Below are positions 48,161-61,100 of a DNA stretch of 64,000 nt, piece after piece; positions within the stretch are counted from its first letter, which is position 1, and every line of letters starts with the position of its first letter. The DNA comes from Lagopus muta. Taxonomy: Eukaryota > Chordata > Aves > Galliformes > Phasianidae. The notes under the pieces were generated by a model. It saw only the letters and a list, made by a program, of their open reading frames with translations. It was not told the DNA's origin and did no database searches. Position numbers and translations under genes: made by a program. Location of the stretch: the NCBI RefSeq assembly GCF_023343835.1, contig NC_064443.1, positions 5,642,001-5,706,000 on the forward strand, in the 5' to 3' direction.

Positions 48161-51100
48161 CATATATTTCTTGGGGAGCCAGGAACAGTACACGGGTGAA
48201 AGCAACTGCCTCCAAGTGGTAAGAAACAAAAGTGAGTGCTATATATATTGTTTTTTGTGGGTTTTTTTTTCCACCTAAAACCACATGTATTTTAGTGAAC
48301 ATCTAGAGAGCTCACTGCTATAGAAGAACTCAAACTCTTGTCACAACGTTGTCTGGACCAGGTTTTTGCACGTAGTTGGCACAAACTCTGTGCTTAAGAA
48401 CAGTTGTACTTGAAACAAGCCTTGCATCTTTTATTGCAGATCTTAGGACTTGTTTACTTAAGTCTCACCAGATGGGGAATTCAAAATACTGTGCACGTGT
48501 ATTGACTGCGCACGTGTTATTACGTTTGCTCCTTTAACTCCATTTCCCTTATGGCTTCACTGCCTGCAGTTCTGTTAGCAGTTCATGGTGTTTTTTTCAG
48601 CATAATGCAGTATGTTTGGTCATCATTTTCTAAATTTATTTTAAAATAGAAATCTACCAAGTGTCAACACTCAGAGCCATATGTACATATGTGTTGTATT
48701 TATACAAGATACACAGTATGTTCTGGTATGCTCTGTGCTATTTCCTTCTCAGCTCCTTTAGCAGGTGAGAAATACAAGGGGAGTAAAAGAGACACCAGGG
48801 TTTTTCACACAGGTCCACCTTGCCACCCTCAGAACCAGTAAGACTTGACAATTACAGCTCATTATTATGGGCCGTGATCTCCCTCCTTTGGTGCTGCGCT
48901 GGCTTCTACTTTGCTCATCCCCTGGTCTTCCTGACCGGTATCTCCATCCCTGTTGTTTCACTGTCTCCTTTGCATCCCTCCTGAAGACTCTCGCTTACAG
49001 GAGTCTTGCAGTCAGCCACTATCAGCAATGCAAAACTTCAACCTGAAAACTGAAAGAACTAGAAATAACAAAGCAGCTCTAGACAGGGGATCCTTAACTT
49101 CTCTCATAGCACGCAGACAGGTGGTTGTGGTCACTTTGTTTGGCTGCCCACCTTCTTGCTGGCAGTGACTGCTGTGCTCCCCAAACACAAGATTTTAGCA
49201 CCAAAGAAGCTGTGCTTGTCTTGCTGGCACATGTGTATCAGAGTCCTAAAGATCAGCTCTCTGTGGCAGGGAATTTGCAGTTCTCTTCCTTAGCACTCTT
49301 TTGGCAGTATAATAGGTAATAACAGTAGAGATAGATATCAAAGCCTGGCTTTATCATTTCTCATAAGGCTAGAATGAAAATAATGAGGAATAATTTTATT
49401 TCTCAATATGTGAATAGGGAATATTTTATAATACCATGTGATTAATTTACTTGAAGAAAATGAAGTAGATTAGTTTAACATATGTACTACTTCTTTCCCC
49501 AGATGGTCATTTAACCAGATAGATATGCAAACCAACAATTAGAGCATCATTTCCACTGTTTATAGTAATGTTTTCCTGAGCACTGAGTCTTGGCCTGGTT
49601 AGCCAAAGGCTGGTTTGTGCAACAACTGAGCACACAGAACAAAGCTTTTAGCAGTGTCATGGAATGATAAAGCACCATCAGTGAAAACTTGGCCTCCTCT
49701 AGCCAAAAGGAATTTTGCCAAAAGCGTTTTGATTTGGGCTGAAATTTCTAACAAACTGGTGTCGGTCACTTCCATGATCTTCTCTTACTGGCTTTTAAAC
49801 GGTGTCCAGAGGTGATGTTAAAATGTTGTTCTGTGATTTGTTCTGACTTGGTTCTCAAGTGGCATTCCCCTAAATGATCTTGTAAAGTCTTTGCTATTAC
49901 TTAATTCTTTAGTTTTCTCAACTATTAACATGTGAGTGGGTTAATTACTATGTCTTGTGCTCTTGCTCTCGATAGTTTAGGGGTAAAATGTTATTTGGAC
50001 ACAAGATGACCCTTTCTTGGCTTCAAGGTGCTGATGGAAACGTTCTCCCTTCTGCTGCTATTGTTTTGGTGACGCTGTCCTGGCTACAGAAGCCCATCCT
50101 CCCTGCATTACCCGAGGGGCAGCTTGCATGCAGCGAGGCCGCAGTGCCTGATCCAGTCCCACTGGATTGGTGCCAGGCTGCTCCAATGCTCGTGATGTTC
50201 CACAGCTCAGCCGAGCTATCTGCAGGCAAAGGCCCACATAGGAATTCACATTGTCAGAGGGAAGTTTATTTTCCTGTAAAGCCTGAATGCACTTTATTGG
50301 CAACAGATGGGGCCTCAGCTCGTCAGAGGCACTCTTGGCATTGACTGAACTTCCATGGTCACGTTGTGGCTGTTGAAAAGTTTTCAGAGAAGCTGCTCGA
50401 TGTTTCCTCAGTAGCTGTTTTGAATTCTGTGGTAAATAATGAGCAGAGGTCTGCTGTGCTGCCATTTTTTTTCATGGGGTTTTAAATGGTTTTTGTGCTA
50501 AGATGAATTTTAATAATTTCTGCAGTATGCCATTAGTTAAAATGAAGCAGAAAAAAACCAGTTATTGAACTAGACTGCTGTGATTGGAATCTATAGCTGA
50601 TATATTAAAGCCCCGCTGTCATGTTTAATAATTGACTCAACCCACTGGCAATTCTGGAAAAGAAAATGAGCATTAATAATAAGTTAACTGATCATTATTT
50701 CTTTTTACCCCTTACTATTAGAACAATATCCTGTACTAAATCAAGTAAAAAATACAATAATTCTATATCGTGCATACTCTGTGCTTTTCTACCTCTTCTA
50801 TTCCCAACACTGCTTCTACGCAATTACTTCTCTTATCAAAGCCTCCATTTGCTTCCTTGGTGTGCATAGGCATGAAGGGAGCCTTTATGAGATGCAAATA
50901 TTATTTAAAACATCTTTGTTTTCACCTGAATCGAGGAGAAATGATCTACATTCAGACAGGCAGTACTTGAAAGCACTTTCTGTGCTCTCATTGTCTTCTA
51001 ATTCCCCAGGCTGCTTTGGCAAAAAGATGGTGATAACAGAAACACCCAAGTGAAGTGGTAGGTATATTGCAACACATGAGCCTCTCTTATGAAGCTCCCA

Positions 51101-54100
51101 GCAATTGGATTGATAAGCTTTGGCTAAATACCACCTCCAGTTGCACTTCGGCTGGAGCTCCCTCAAAAGAGCCATTTTAGTTTGTAACTTATATCCTCCA
51201 TCTCTGCAGTCTGTAACAAACTCATCTTGCAGTCCTTGCAAAAAAAGAAAAAAAATGCCATTTTTGCCCTGAACTTACTAATACTTTTGAGAATCTGAGA
51301 TAGGATGGAAATATTGCCCTAATTCAGAGTATTATCTCCTGCTGATGGCTCCCCAGCCCGTGCCTAGAGTGAGAAATGCTGGCAGCTGGGGAGAGCTGCC
51401 CTCTGCAATATAGAGCCCACACAGGGCCTGTAGTAAGCCAGATTCCTTGGTACATTTACCTCTTCTGTTTGGTATGCCTTTTATTCTAGGAGAAGACAAA
51501 ACTGCTCAAACAGAAACCTGGGCTTAGTGATGTCAATGAGAGCTTATCAAACACTGGGTGATGCCCACAGCTGATGGTTTGCCCGCAGCAGATTGGTCTT
51601 TTTATCGTTATTCATAATTAAGATGCTGAATTTACAGATACACCTGTTTGAGGAATGGCTGAGCCTCAAAGCCATGCTTGTTTGCGTCCTACAAAAGGTT
51701 GATGTGTGTTTGGGTAACAGTGGTCACTGGGCACAATTTGCCTTCATTATTTCTTGGTCTTCTCCCCCAGCCCCAGCTGTGCCTGGTGAGAGGTGTGGGC
51801 TGGCACTGGCTTTCCATGGTGTTTTCTCAGACGTACTGCTGCAGTCCTTGCTCAGACTGATGACTTTGAGTGTGGTAAATGGTGGGTATGGAGGTGTTGT
51901 AAACAGAACTTTCTGTATGACAGGGCAATTTTTCTAGAGGTTTACTTTTAACAAGCTATTTATGGTGTGCACTAAAAATACTATGGTTTCTAGAGTTTGA
52001 GAACTGCTTGAAAAATATTGCCTCCCATCTTATTAGGGTGGCCTATAGCATCAGCAGCAGGTGTTGGTGGTATGGCAGCGGAAGTTTAACTTCCCACCAG
52101 TTTTCCATTGCATTTTCTTGCTGACACAATGGTGTTTGATAGGGAACTGCAGGTGAAGCAAAAGAGTGCAATTGAAATGGCACCCACTGACTTCATCAAT
52201 GCTTGCTGAACATTTATGGAGACCAAACAGTGGATATGAGTACAGCGAGGCAGTGGGCTGTGTTTTGGTGTTGGCGACACTGCCACTGGTGCATGTTGTT
52301 ACAAGCACAGTATACAGGCTCTTCTTCATTGCTGGCAAAAATGCAAAGCTAACAGTGGTGACTATATTGAAAAATAGTGTTTTGTATCTAGGAAAACCCA
52401 CTGAAAAGCACTTGGTTATTGTTAATAGTCTCACATGGGATGCTCTGAGCCCTTTGGCCATGGGCACAGACCTCCTGCTTCCTGGGAGATGGCTTTGGCC
52501 ATGCCGTGCAGGTGGAGCTGTCAGACTCAGTCTCTCACCATTCCAGGTCCTGAGAACCTTTCCCTACTGCTTCTGGGTCTCCTGTGCAGGGCCATGCTGG
52601 GGCAGCTATGCAGAAACGCAGTGCAGGGTTTGCAGCTTGAGGAGGGACAAGCTGAGCATGCTCCCAGAGCCACAGCCCCTGCTCTGCAGTTATCAGCAAA
52701 GGGAGCGAGTTCATCAGTTCTCTGAAGGGCATTGAGCTGTAGCTCTGTTTCAGATTTTCCCAAGGAAATCTCTCTTCATGAGAGGCTGCCCTGGGGTCAG
52801 CTTCCTGTTAGCACAAGGGCAACAGGAAAATGTCTTCCAGCGCTCACCTTCCATGCCTGTGATAAATGGAGTGATGAAATCCAAGGAAAGCCCCTGTGGA
52901 AGTCATTGTCCCGCAGTTTGGGAAAGGAAGGACAAAAGAACTCCCTGATCTTACTAATTGGATGTAGGGCTGACAGAAGAATGTGTGGATGGATGTGGGG
53001 GATGTGCAGGGATGTGAAAAAGGTATCAAGGTATTTTTAGAAGGATCAGAATTAATGTTACTTTTCTGTACAACTCCCCTTATAGTGAAGCTAGCTATAT
53101 TAATATCCCTAACAGTTTGAAACAAGTAATTGACTCAGTGCACTGGAGGATATTTACTCGCTAAAGTTTCTTTAGATAAAGCCCCCTGATACTATGTTAT
53201 CTGACACTTCTTGCTTTTCTATATTCAACAGGATCCAAAGTACAAGCCTTTACTCTGGGAACCATTGCCAAGGAGATGATTATTCATTAATGGGGGATAA
53301 GGAAAAATTGGCTTAGAAAAATCTCACATCTCTGGGGGAGTCTCTGCGTTAATTTTCTGTCAAACTCCTCTTGGTATTCTGTGTAAGCATTACTCCAAAT
53401 TAATAATGCAAAATAACTAGAAAGTTGCAGAAACCCCAAGGAGAACATTGCATTTTTTTTAGCCGAAATGAGTTTAATTAATATTGTTTGATGCATCCAT
53501 TTGCCCCTGAAATCTGCTGAACTATTTCTGGCACAGGTACCTGAATAATTGCTTCACTGTGCACTTTATATAAAAAATATAAAGGACATTTTATCTCTCA
53601 ATTAGAATTGGTGGAATAGTAATTCCAAATAGGGTGTTTGATTAATTGTCACTATCATTACTGAGTATGTTTCTTATGAATAAATGCCCTCATTAATAAA
53701 TCAATTTTATAGAATATAAATACATTTTTGGGAGGTACTTCCACCACTCACTGAAGTAATTGTTCTTGAATATTTCTACTCCTTAAGCCAGCTGTATTCT
53801 ATTAAGAAAGATACGAACCATAGTTCAGGGAAAGACTGTATATTTTTAAAGCCTGCAGGGAATACTTCTCTCATATCAAAATTGTTTCTATAGATATAAT
53901 CTTTGACCTGGAAGCCCTGTGTTCTGAGCACAGTCTGTGAAGCAACAGGGCCCTGGAGACAACCACATGTGTGTTTGAAGCCCAGCGCTGCAGGGAGGTG
54001 AGGGGTGCTGACACCAGGTTTTGAATGAGCTGAGTGGCTTAAAGTAAGTGTTCTGATCTGCAGAGCCGTATTAAAGTGCCTTCAAGTGTAGCAGAATTTG

Positions 54101-57100
54101 AACACATCCCTTTCTGAGTGGTAATCTTGGGAACCTGGGCTATGCAGAAACACAGAAGGGCTGCTGCTGTGGTTCTTGCCTATCCCTAAATTTCATCTTG
54201 CTCTTACATTCACATTCTTAGTAGAACCGTACAAACTAATGACTGTTTAGCAATAAGGATTGAAAGCAATGCCTCCTCATAGCTCGAGTCTTGGAAGAAT
54301 GACTCATTTTAGAAGGAGACTGACAGCATCTGTCAAAGCACAGACACACACTGTAGCCTTTTCCCACAGTTAAGCAGGTTCACATTTGAACATTTATCAT
54401 GGTCTCTAAATTTTTCACTTGCTTCTCAGAAGATGGATCCAATCTAATTTTGATATTTTTATACAGTAGCAATCCTCTTTTCATTTCAAGAATCTGCTCT
54501 TTTTATTCCCGTGACCAATTGTTCATCGACTCCTTGTTGACAAATGCCAGTTACTGTGGTTGGTGGGAGGAATTCAAGGAAACTATGAATTACAGCTTGT
54601 CTCTTGTTGGCTCTTCACTCTGCAGTCCATCTGGTAGACAAAATTCCTCAGTGTAGTGCGCCGAGGGATAAGAATGCCTTTGTCCTGGGCAGCACCACAA
54701 CCACTTCAAGGCACACACATGGCGTGTGGGGCTCCCTGCTCTGAGCTGCTGCAGACACCGCAGGAGAGAAGGGCTGAAGACCATTTGTGGAACAAAAGCA
54801 TTTGCCTGCACTGTAATCTGAATTCAGTTTAATTGGGTAACTTGGTTGGAGGTGATTGAAAAGAGGTAAAAGTGCTGCTAAAAAGATACTAAGCCTCTTG
54901 TCCTGTACCGGGGACATACCCTTGACTATCAGGAATGCAACAAGCTGAGCTTCATCCCCAGGCATGTTTCTGTATCCTTTGCCTGTTTTCCCACTACTGG
55001 AAAAAACCTGCGAAGGCCTTCTAATTGTTGTTACAAACACAACAGCAACAGCTCCCTTGTGCACTGGTAAAACGTGTTGATGCCACCTGTTTCACTGGGA
55101 ATTTCTTGGAATGAACCTTGCCCTCCGGTTCGTCTTCACAAATCTAATTGATAGAAAAAGTCTGGTTGTGGACTGTTATTTTATTTTTTAAGGATGGCCA
55201 GGGTCTCTGAAGAAATCCTCTTGTGCGGCCTTGCAAAAACAGGACAGCACTGCTGTGAGAAGGGACACAAGCAGGAGCTCCTGTCGCCCTGCAGCAATGT
55301 GCTCTAAAGAGCACAAGATCGTGTGGCTGTAGGAGAAAACTAAAGGAATTAAAAATAAAAAAAGTCCCAAACTACCCTTGTCTACTAATGCCTGTCTTGG
55401 GATCTCTAATGGCTATATGGGGTGTTAGCTTCATGGACTTCCAACTTCGTACCACAGAATTAAAGTAGAGGCCTTGCAGGCATTTCATATAACTTTTATT
55501 TTTTTAATCATAAGGGTTTTTTTCTAATATATTTCTCATCCCCCAGGTACAATATATCTAATATAAAACTAGACAACAACATGCAGAAGTGCTCAAAGGT
55601 TGGTGCTGAATGCTGTCCTGTGTTCTGGCAGACCTTTTATGTCCCCCAACATGTTCAGGGCAGGCTGGTACGCTTGCACAAAATATGCTCTGAAAAATAG
55701 TTGTGCTGTTTTTGGCACATGTAGTAATAACACTGTGCATTATTTGTTAGTGTATTTTTTACATAATTATGTTCTGTGTAGTATTTTGCTATATCCTATT
55801 TGAATTATTTTCATCATTCCATACACATACTGAGGAAATTCTCTTTACGGTTGTCTTAAAATTTAGAGAGGTTTTGCTCTTTCTAGTGGATCCTACCATA
55901 GTATTAAATATGAGAGACACGAATCCCACCAGTACGTCAATGTTACCAAGCAATGAGAAGATCATTTGCACTATTTTTTTAAAGAAGAGACCATATTGCC
56001 TCTGTCTCTCAGAAATATCAAATACCATTTCGTAAGCAGACATTATTTCTAATTATGCATTCATCTTGGGTCATTGTTTTTTTTGTGACCTTTATTTGAA
56101 TTGACACATCAGTGAAAAGAGCAGCCAAACACTGAAGAAAGAGTGGATAATTCTCTCTGCCTGCCTGCTTCAGTGAGGATATGTTTACCATGTGCCTCAT
56201 GAGGGATTTGAAATATGTGATTATTAATTAATGTTTTTGGTTCTTTTCCTCTCAAGTTTTTATAAATGAAAATAGAAGTGCTTCTCCCAGGTTTACCAAA
56301 TTAGAATCAGAACTTCAGCTCTGAATGCTGGGAGAAAGAAAACCCCATTCTGTCATCGCTGAAGGTGTGATTGCAATGCGAAGAGCCCTGTAATCCAGGA
56401 ACAACTTGTGAATGTGGGAGAGGAAACGACCACTCAGCCATGCATGCTGTACTTATATGACATTTCTTCAAGATGTGAAAGATGTTAAGAAGAACTATCT
56501 GCTGAATAAAAAGAAATAAATTGAAAACAAAGCTCGTACGTTGTATGGAATGCAGTGAAGCTGCAAGCCCACCCTTTTCAAGGAGTGGGGAGGATTAGGA
56601 GGCACCACTTCTACAGCACCCAACCTGTTCTGCATGCTGTGATTTAAATATTCTGGTAAGAGAAAGGGGGAAAAAAAATCTGCAAGATATTGTGGGTTAG
56701 GCTGTCCCTGTTCTGATTACAATACTGTGGCTTAGACTTTTTGATGTCGATCTGCCTTCTCGTCATCCCTTGTCTGGAGGACTCACAGTGGGAGGGGGGA
56801 TTTCAGACAAATGCTGTCCTTATGCTACAGTCCTCAGTGATTTTTGGGTAATGTCTAAAGGAGGACCTTGCTGACATTTTAACTTGATGAAAACCCTGAG
56901 ATGAGTTTCCTAGGCAACAAGGAAATGGTTGTGCTGATTTCCACCCAATAAAGGCAAACCAGTTATTTAATGGATGACTAAAATGGAACAAATATTTTAA
57001 ATTCTTAAATACCACTGAGAAGAAACTAATTATGTAAAGCAAAAAGGCAAATTAGCATAAAATTTAGAAAAGAAGATATTTACATTTTATATCAGAAACA

Positions 57101-57938
57101 TAGTCGCAGGCCAACATACAGGGCTGTGCCTAAAAGCGATCACGAGTCAGCACTTCCGCTGCAGGGGAAGCTGCAGAGCTTGAAATTCTCTTTTAGCACA
57201 ATTAACAGATCTATTTTTTTCTATTTCTGCGTTGGCAGGAAAGTACCAGAGACACTCAATTCATTTCATCTTGAAAACTGCGAAGGAAGAGGATAGTTTG
57301 TAGGTACCAGGAATGGGCTCTCATTGAAATACAGTCCCAGCGTTTCTCAGCTGAGAGTTTCCTGCTCACCCTGTGCAGTCTGTAGGAAGCAGGACACAGG
57401 GGCAATGTAAAGTTGGAGCTCCAGATGCCAGGGCCTGCAGCTGCCTCTGCTCAGGGTCAGCCCACAGCACACGGCTGCCTCAGGGCCCCCAGGGCCCCAG
57501 GAAGCCACAGGTGCCAACGCGTCTGCATTGCACAACTTGGATTCTGGGCACACCGAGAAGCCTGTGGTCCTGAAGCTCTGCAGGTGAACTGGTGGGAAGA
57601 CTGAGTTTGGACTGCAATTCATCCAAGGTTCATCAAACCAGGCACATTTTTTACAAAGTGGATTGATTTTGACTGATAAACCATTTCTGGACTGAAAAAC
57701 AAGATAAAGAAATTGTTGGAGAGCTCTCAGCTGGGTCCTTGCCTGTGGTATTTGCTGAAAACAGAGGAGGCCAAAAGAGTTCAGATCACCAACACGGGGA
57801 ATGTGTTGGCTGAAGAGACATCCATGGACTAAGATCAAGATGTTTCAATCAATCTCCAGAGGCCTGCTGGTGTCACCATTTGGGCCATGTACGCAGCTTC
57901 TTCATTCCTTCAGGAGCACAGCGCTGCACTGCCCCATG
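48161..57938. other. Intergenic, no gene seen
   Basis: About 9.8 kb with no CR1 and no recognisable exon. The segment 53,440-53,740 is AT-rich with repeated TTAATTAAT/GATTAATTG/CATTAATAAATC words and is the third candidate conserved element. A 189-codon + strand frame at 52,166-52,735 shows no domain and overlaps open frames on the other strand. Confidence 0.6.
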
Positions 57939-58186
57939 CCCACATCATGGCAGCAGTGTCTGCCCTGCGCCCACAACATGGCAGCAGCTGTTGCTCCATG
58001 CCCACGACGTGACAATAGTGTTTGCTGTGCACCCACGACATGGCGGCAGTGGCTGCCCCAAGCCCTCAACATGGCAGCTGCAGTTTCCCTGTGCCCACAG
58101 CATGGCAGCTGAGGTTTCCTTGTGCCCACAACATGGCAGCAGTGGCTGCCCCACACCCACAACATGGTGGCAGTAGCTGCTCCTGG
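57939..58186. repeat. 31-bp GC-rich minisatellite, eight tandem copies
   Basis: Eight units of exactly 31 bp start at 57939 and every 31 bases to 58156. The shared form is roughly CCCACAACATGGCAGCAGTG followed by GCTGCC and five variable bases. The units have diverged, copy 3 most, but without indels. Seven of the eight keep a CATGG(C/T) core, close to the YY1 consensus AANATGGCNGC. Unit 7 contains a perfect 6-bp stem GGCAGC/GCTGCC (58135-58140 and 58145-58150). Because 31 is not a multiple of three and stop codons are absent, several frames stay open on both strands; these are not genes. Confidence 0.96.
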
Positions 58187-61100
58187 CTCAAGCTGACTGC
58201 TGATGAGCTCATCAGGAACACTAGAAGACGGCCTTGTGTCAACACAGCCATCACAGAAGCTCTCTCCTCCCGCAGATAAGAGGTGGGATGACTGCATTTC
58301 TTCAAGGCCTGAATGCACCTGGGCTCGCAGCTCATTTTGAGGCATGGCACTGACTGCTGAGTGCTCCTGAACAGCCTCTGTCAGAACACAGCTCTCTCGG
58401 ATTTCAGGTAGGCAATGTGCTGGATGGGTTGCCATGTGTCAACGTCTGACAGTACAGGGAATTTGGAAGAGAAGCTGGAGTTATCCCCTCAGCCCCACTG
58501 TAGTGATGGAGTGAATGGACTCTTGGTAATTTTTAGAGTGAAGAAAAGTGGGAGGAAAACTAGCTCACAAAAAGTAATAGTTGGCAATTAATGAAAACCA
58601 GCTTTGCTCTTTGAAGACTTCACAGATGCAGGGATGGGACAAATGCTTTTTGGTCGAGGTCCAGCAGGTTCAGGGGGGTCACGTAGTTCACAGCACAGCA
58701 TTGGCCCGAGCTGCCGGGTGCGAGTCGACAACTTTGATCTCCTGTGCTCCTCCCAGTTGGCTGCTGCTGTGTCAGAAATGCCTCTGTTGTTCGTGGGGAT
58801 GGGAACGTGATAAGGAATTTCAGAGCACACTGAATGCAAAGCATCAGCTCTTTCCTGCCTCCAGAAGCCAGTATGGCTCCAGAATCGGCTGCGTGGTAAA
58901 TCTTCTCCTGTAGCCAACCTCATTCTGAGATATCATACTTCTCTTAGCTCTTGCTTCCCATATACCACATGAAAAAATAAGCAGGAACAAGCCCAGTGAC
59001 CTCAGTCAAGTTGTGTTAAATCTTTTGCAGCCACAAAACATTTCCTCCGGCTGCCTGAACTGTAAGCAGACACCTGTAAGTTATGATTCTTTGCGGCTCA
59101 ACCAAAGGATAGACAAGGAGACCACTACTGCCACTTGGGAAAACCCATTGGCATTTACGGGAATGCTGAAAACATTCCCTTAGTAACATGGGTGGGAGGA
59201 GAGCTGTGCCTTTGAATCTCATCCCCAGTAGGAGCTTCTCAGCCCAGCAGGAGCATGGGGATTTCTGACACCAGGAGCAGATGCAAATGACTGCAGGGCT
59301 TTACATCCCTACTGCAGGGAAGCAGCCCAGTATGACTTTTGCCTATGGAAAGCAGGTCTGTAGCATGGCTATTTGTGTCTCCATGCCATGTTCCTGCTTA
59401 CCAAGTCTCCCAGTTCTTGGCATCCAAGTGAAAAGTAAATGAGGGGAGCGTGTGTTTGGATGATATGACACAGTATGTGTTGCCTATACAAAGCATCCCC
59501 ATCTGTGAAGCCAGCAGGATCTCGGGTACCTGCAAACTATTAATTGTTTCCTGTGTAAGGACAGCATGAAACACGAAGGGAAAAAGCCAACATTTTTGAA
59601 ATCCAGTTCTAGGTTTACACTTGGCTGAAATGTCTTTCTGTTGCACAACAGCACAGTGAGCTGTGCTCATAGAGATGGGATAGAGCTGGAGCAATTTTTT
59701 ATTTAGGTGTACAGGAACAGAATAAACTACATATACTTCCCCCATCACATGTGGATTTATGTGAAATATTGACATGATTATGTCCGTCTGTCAAGGCGAC
59801 AGTAGCAGATTCAGCTTTTTTTTTTGGACACACAGTTTTAAAATACAACTGTTTACTGATTTGTCATCTTTTCTCTTAGAACAAGGGAGGGACAGTCTTG
59901 CTTTTTCACCTCAGGGATCTATTTAAGTAATCTCGTTCCCTTATTGATGAATACAATCAGGTGTGATTTTCATACATATATACTCAAAACTACAGCTACC
60001 AGAGTGGCCCTTATCCTATGGGAGCAATGTCACCAGCTGATACAGTGAATTATTATTTTTAATAGTAATTTTCTTTCCATAAAAGGGAGAAAAAGTCAGT
60101 ATACTTTCTTGTATTCTTTTTCCTGTTTTAGAGAAAGGAACTAATTGCTCAAGGTTTTACATACGGTTTACAAAACTGTTCCAATTGCAACCAGTACAGC
60201 CAAGCAAAATATTTGCCTATTTACTGCTCGGACAGTCTGGCAGTTGGAGCAGGGCAGGTGCCAGCACAGCTGTAGCATTTACCTTTGTAAATGATAAGGG
60301 TTTGAAAGATGATTGTGTGCATTAAATGTCTGCAGTCAGGAGGAGACAGAAGCGCTGAGAATACGGAGCTGGGGATTAGAGCAGTAAGTGCCCAAGAGAC
60401 TTATTGTAGGTAACTTTGTTAGAATCAGAGAAAGCAAAAACCAAAATGCTGGTTGTTGTGTGGCAGATAAAGTTTTGGGAGGTGCTGCAGAGATTGGAAA
60501 GTGAGACTGGGACCAAAGAAGGGAAATGAGGGAACTGAATGAAGCTCTGAGTTTGCTCTGTTAAAGGCTTTTGTCCAGTCAGTTCAAGTTACTGCAGAGA
60601 ATCTAGCAGTGATTCTGCAAATCCAGCAAAATAATGTGAATTTTACTTAGAAATACTTCTTTTTTCCCTTGCTAAGAAACACACATTTTTAAAAAAATTG
60701 GTTTTGAAGGTCCAACCTCAGGCAATGCTGCAGCCCTGCCTTCCCTCCCCTCACTCCCAAGAGCTGCAGGAGGCAGAGTTCTGCATGGTTTTCATTAGGC
60801 AGAAGGATGAAGCGAGTTTTTTCTACAGCTCCTTATTGCTAGTATTTGACAAAGACAGAGGGAGCTCAGCTTGTCTTGCCTTTGGTTTCATACCCTTAGA
60901 GATAAATAATTAATAAAAATATTCACCCCGTGAACTGTGCACGACACATTATCATTTCCCACGGATTTCCAGATCATTAGGAAACCATGCCAGGCCAGCT
61001 TCCCATTGCATTGCAGAGTGGAGTTATGTTGGGAAGGAGAGGTCACCGAGGCGAGTTTCAGCTGCGGAGTGGAGCAGCACGGAGGGCACGTAGCTGGTCC

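Noticed and set aside
52166-52735. 189-codon + strand open frame
   Set aside because: No domain or family resemblance. Other frames on both strands are open over the same bases, and no splice context is evident.
57902-58435. 177-codon - strand frame with Cys/His-rich repeats, looking like a zinc-finger-type protein
   Set aside because: Produced by the 31-bp minisatellite; the spacing does not match any zinc-finger pattern and the same DNA is open in other frames.
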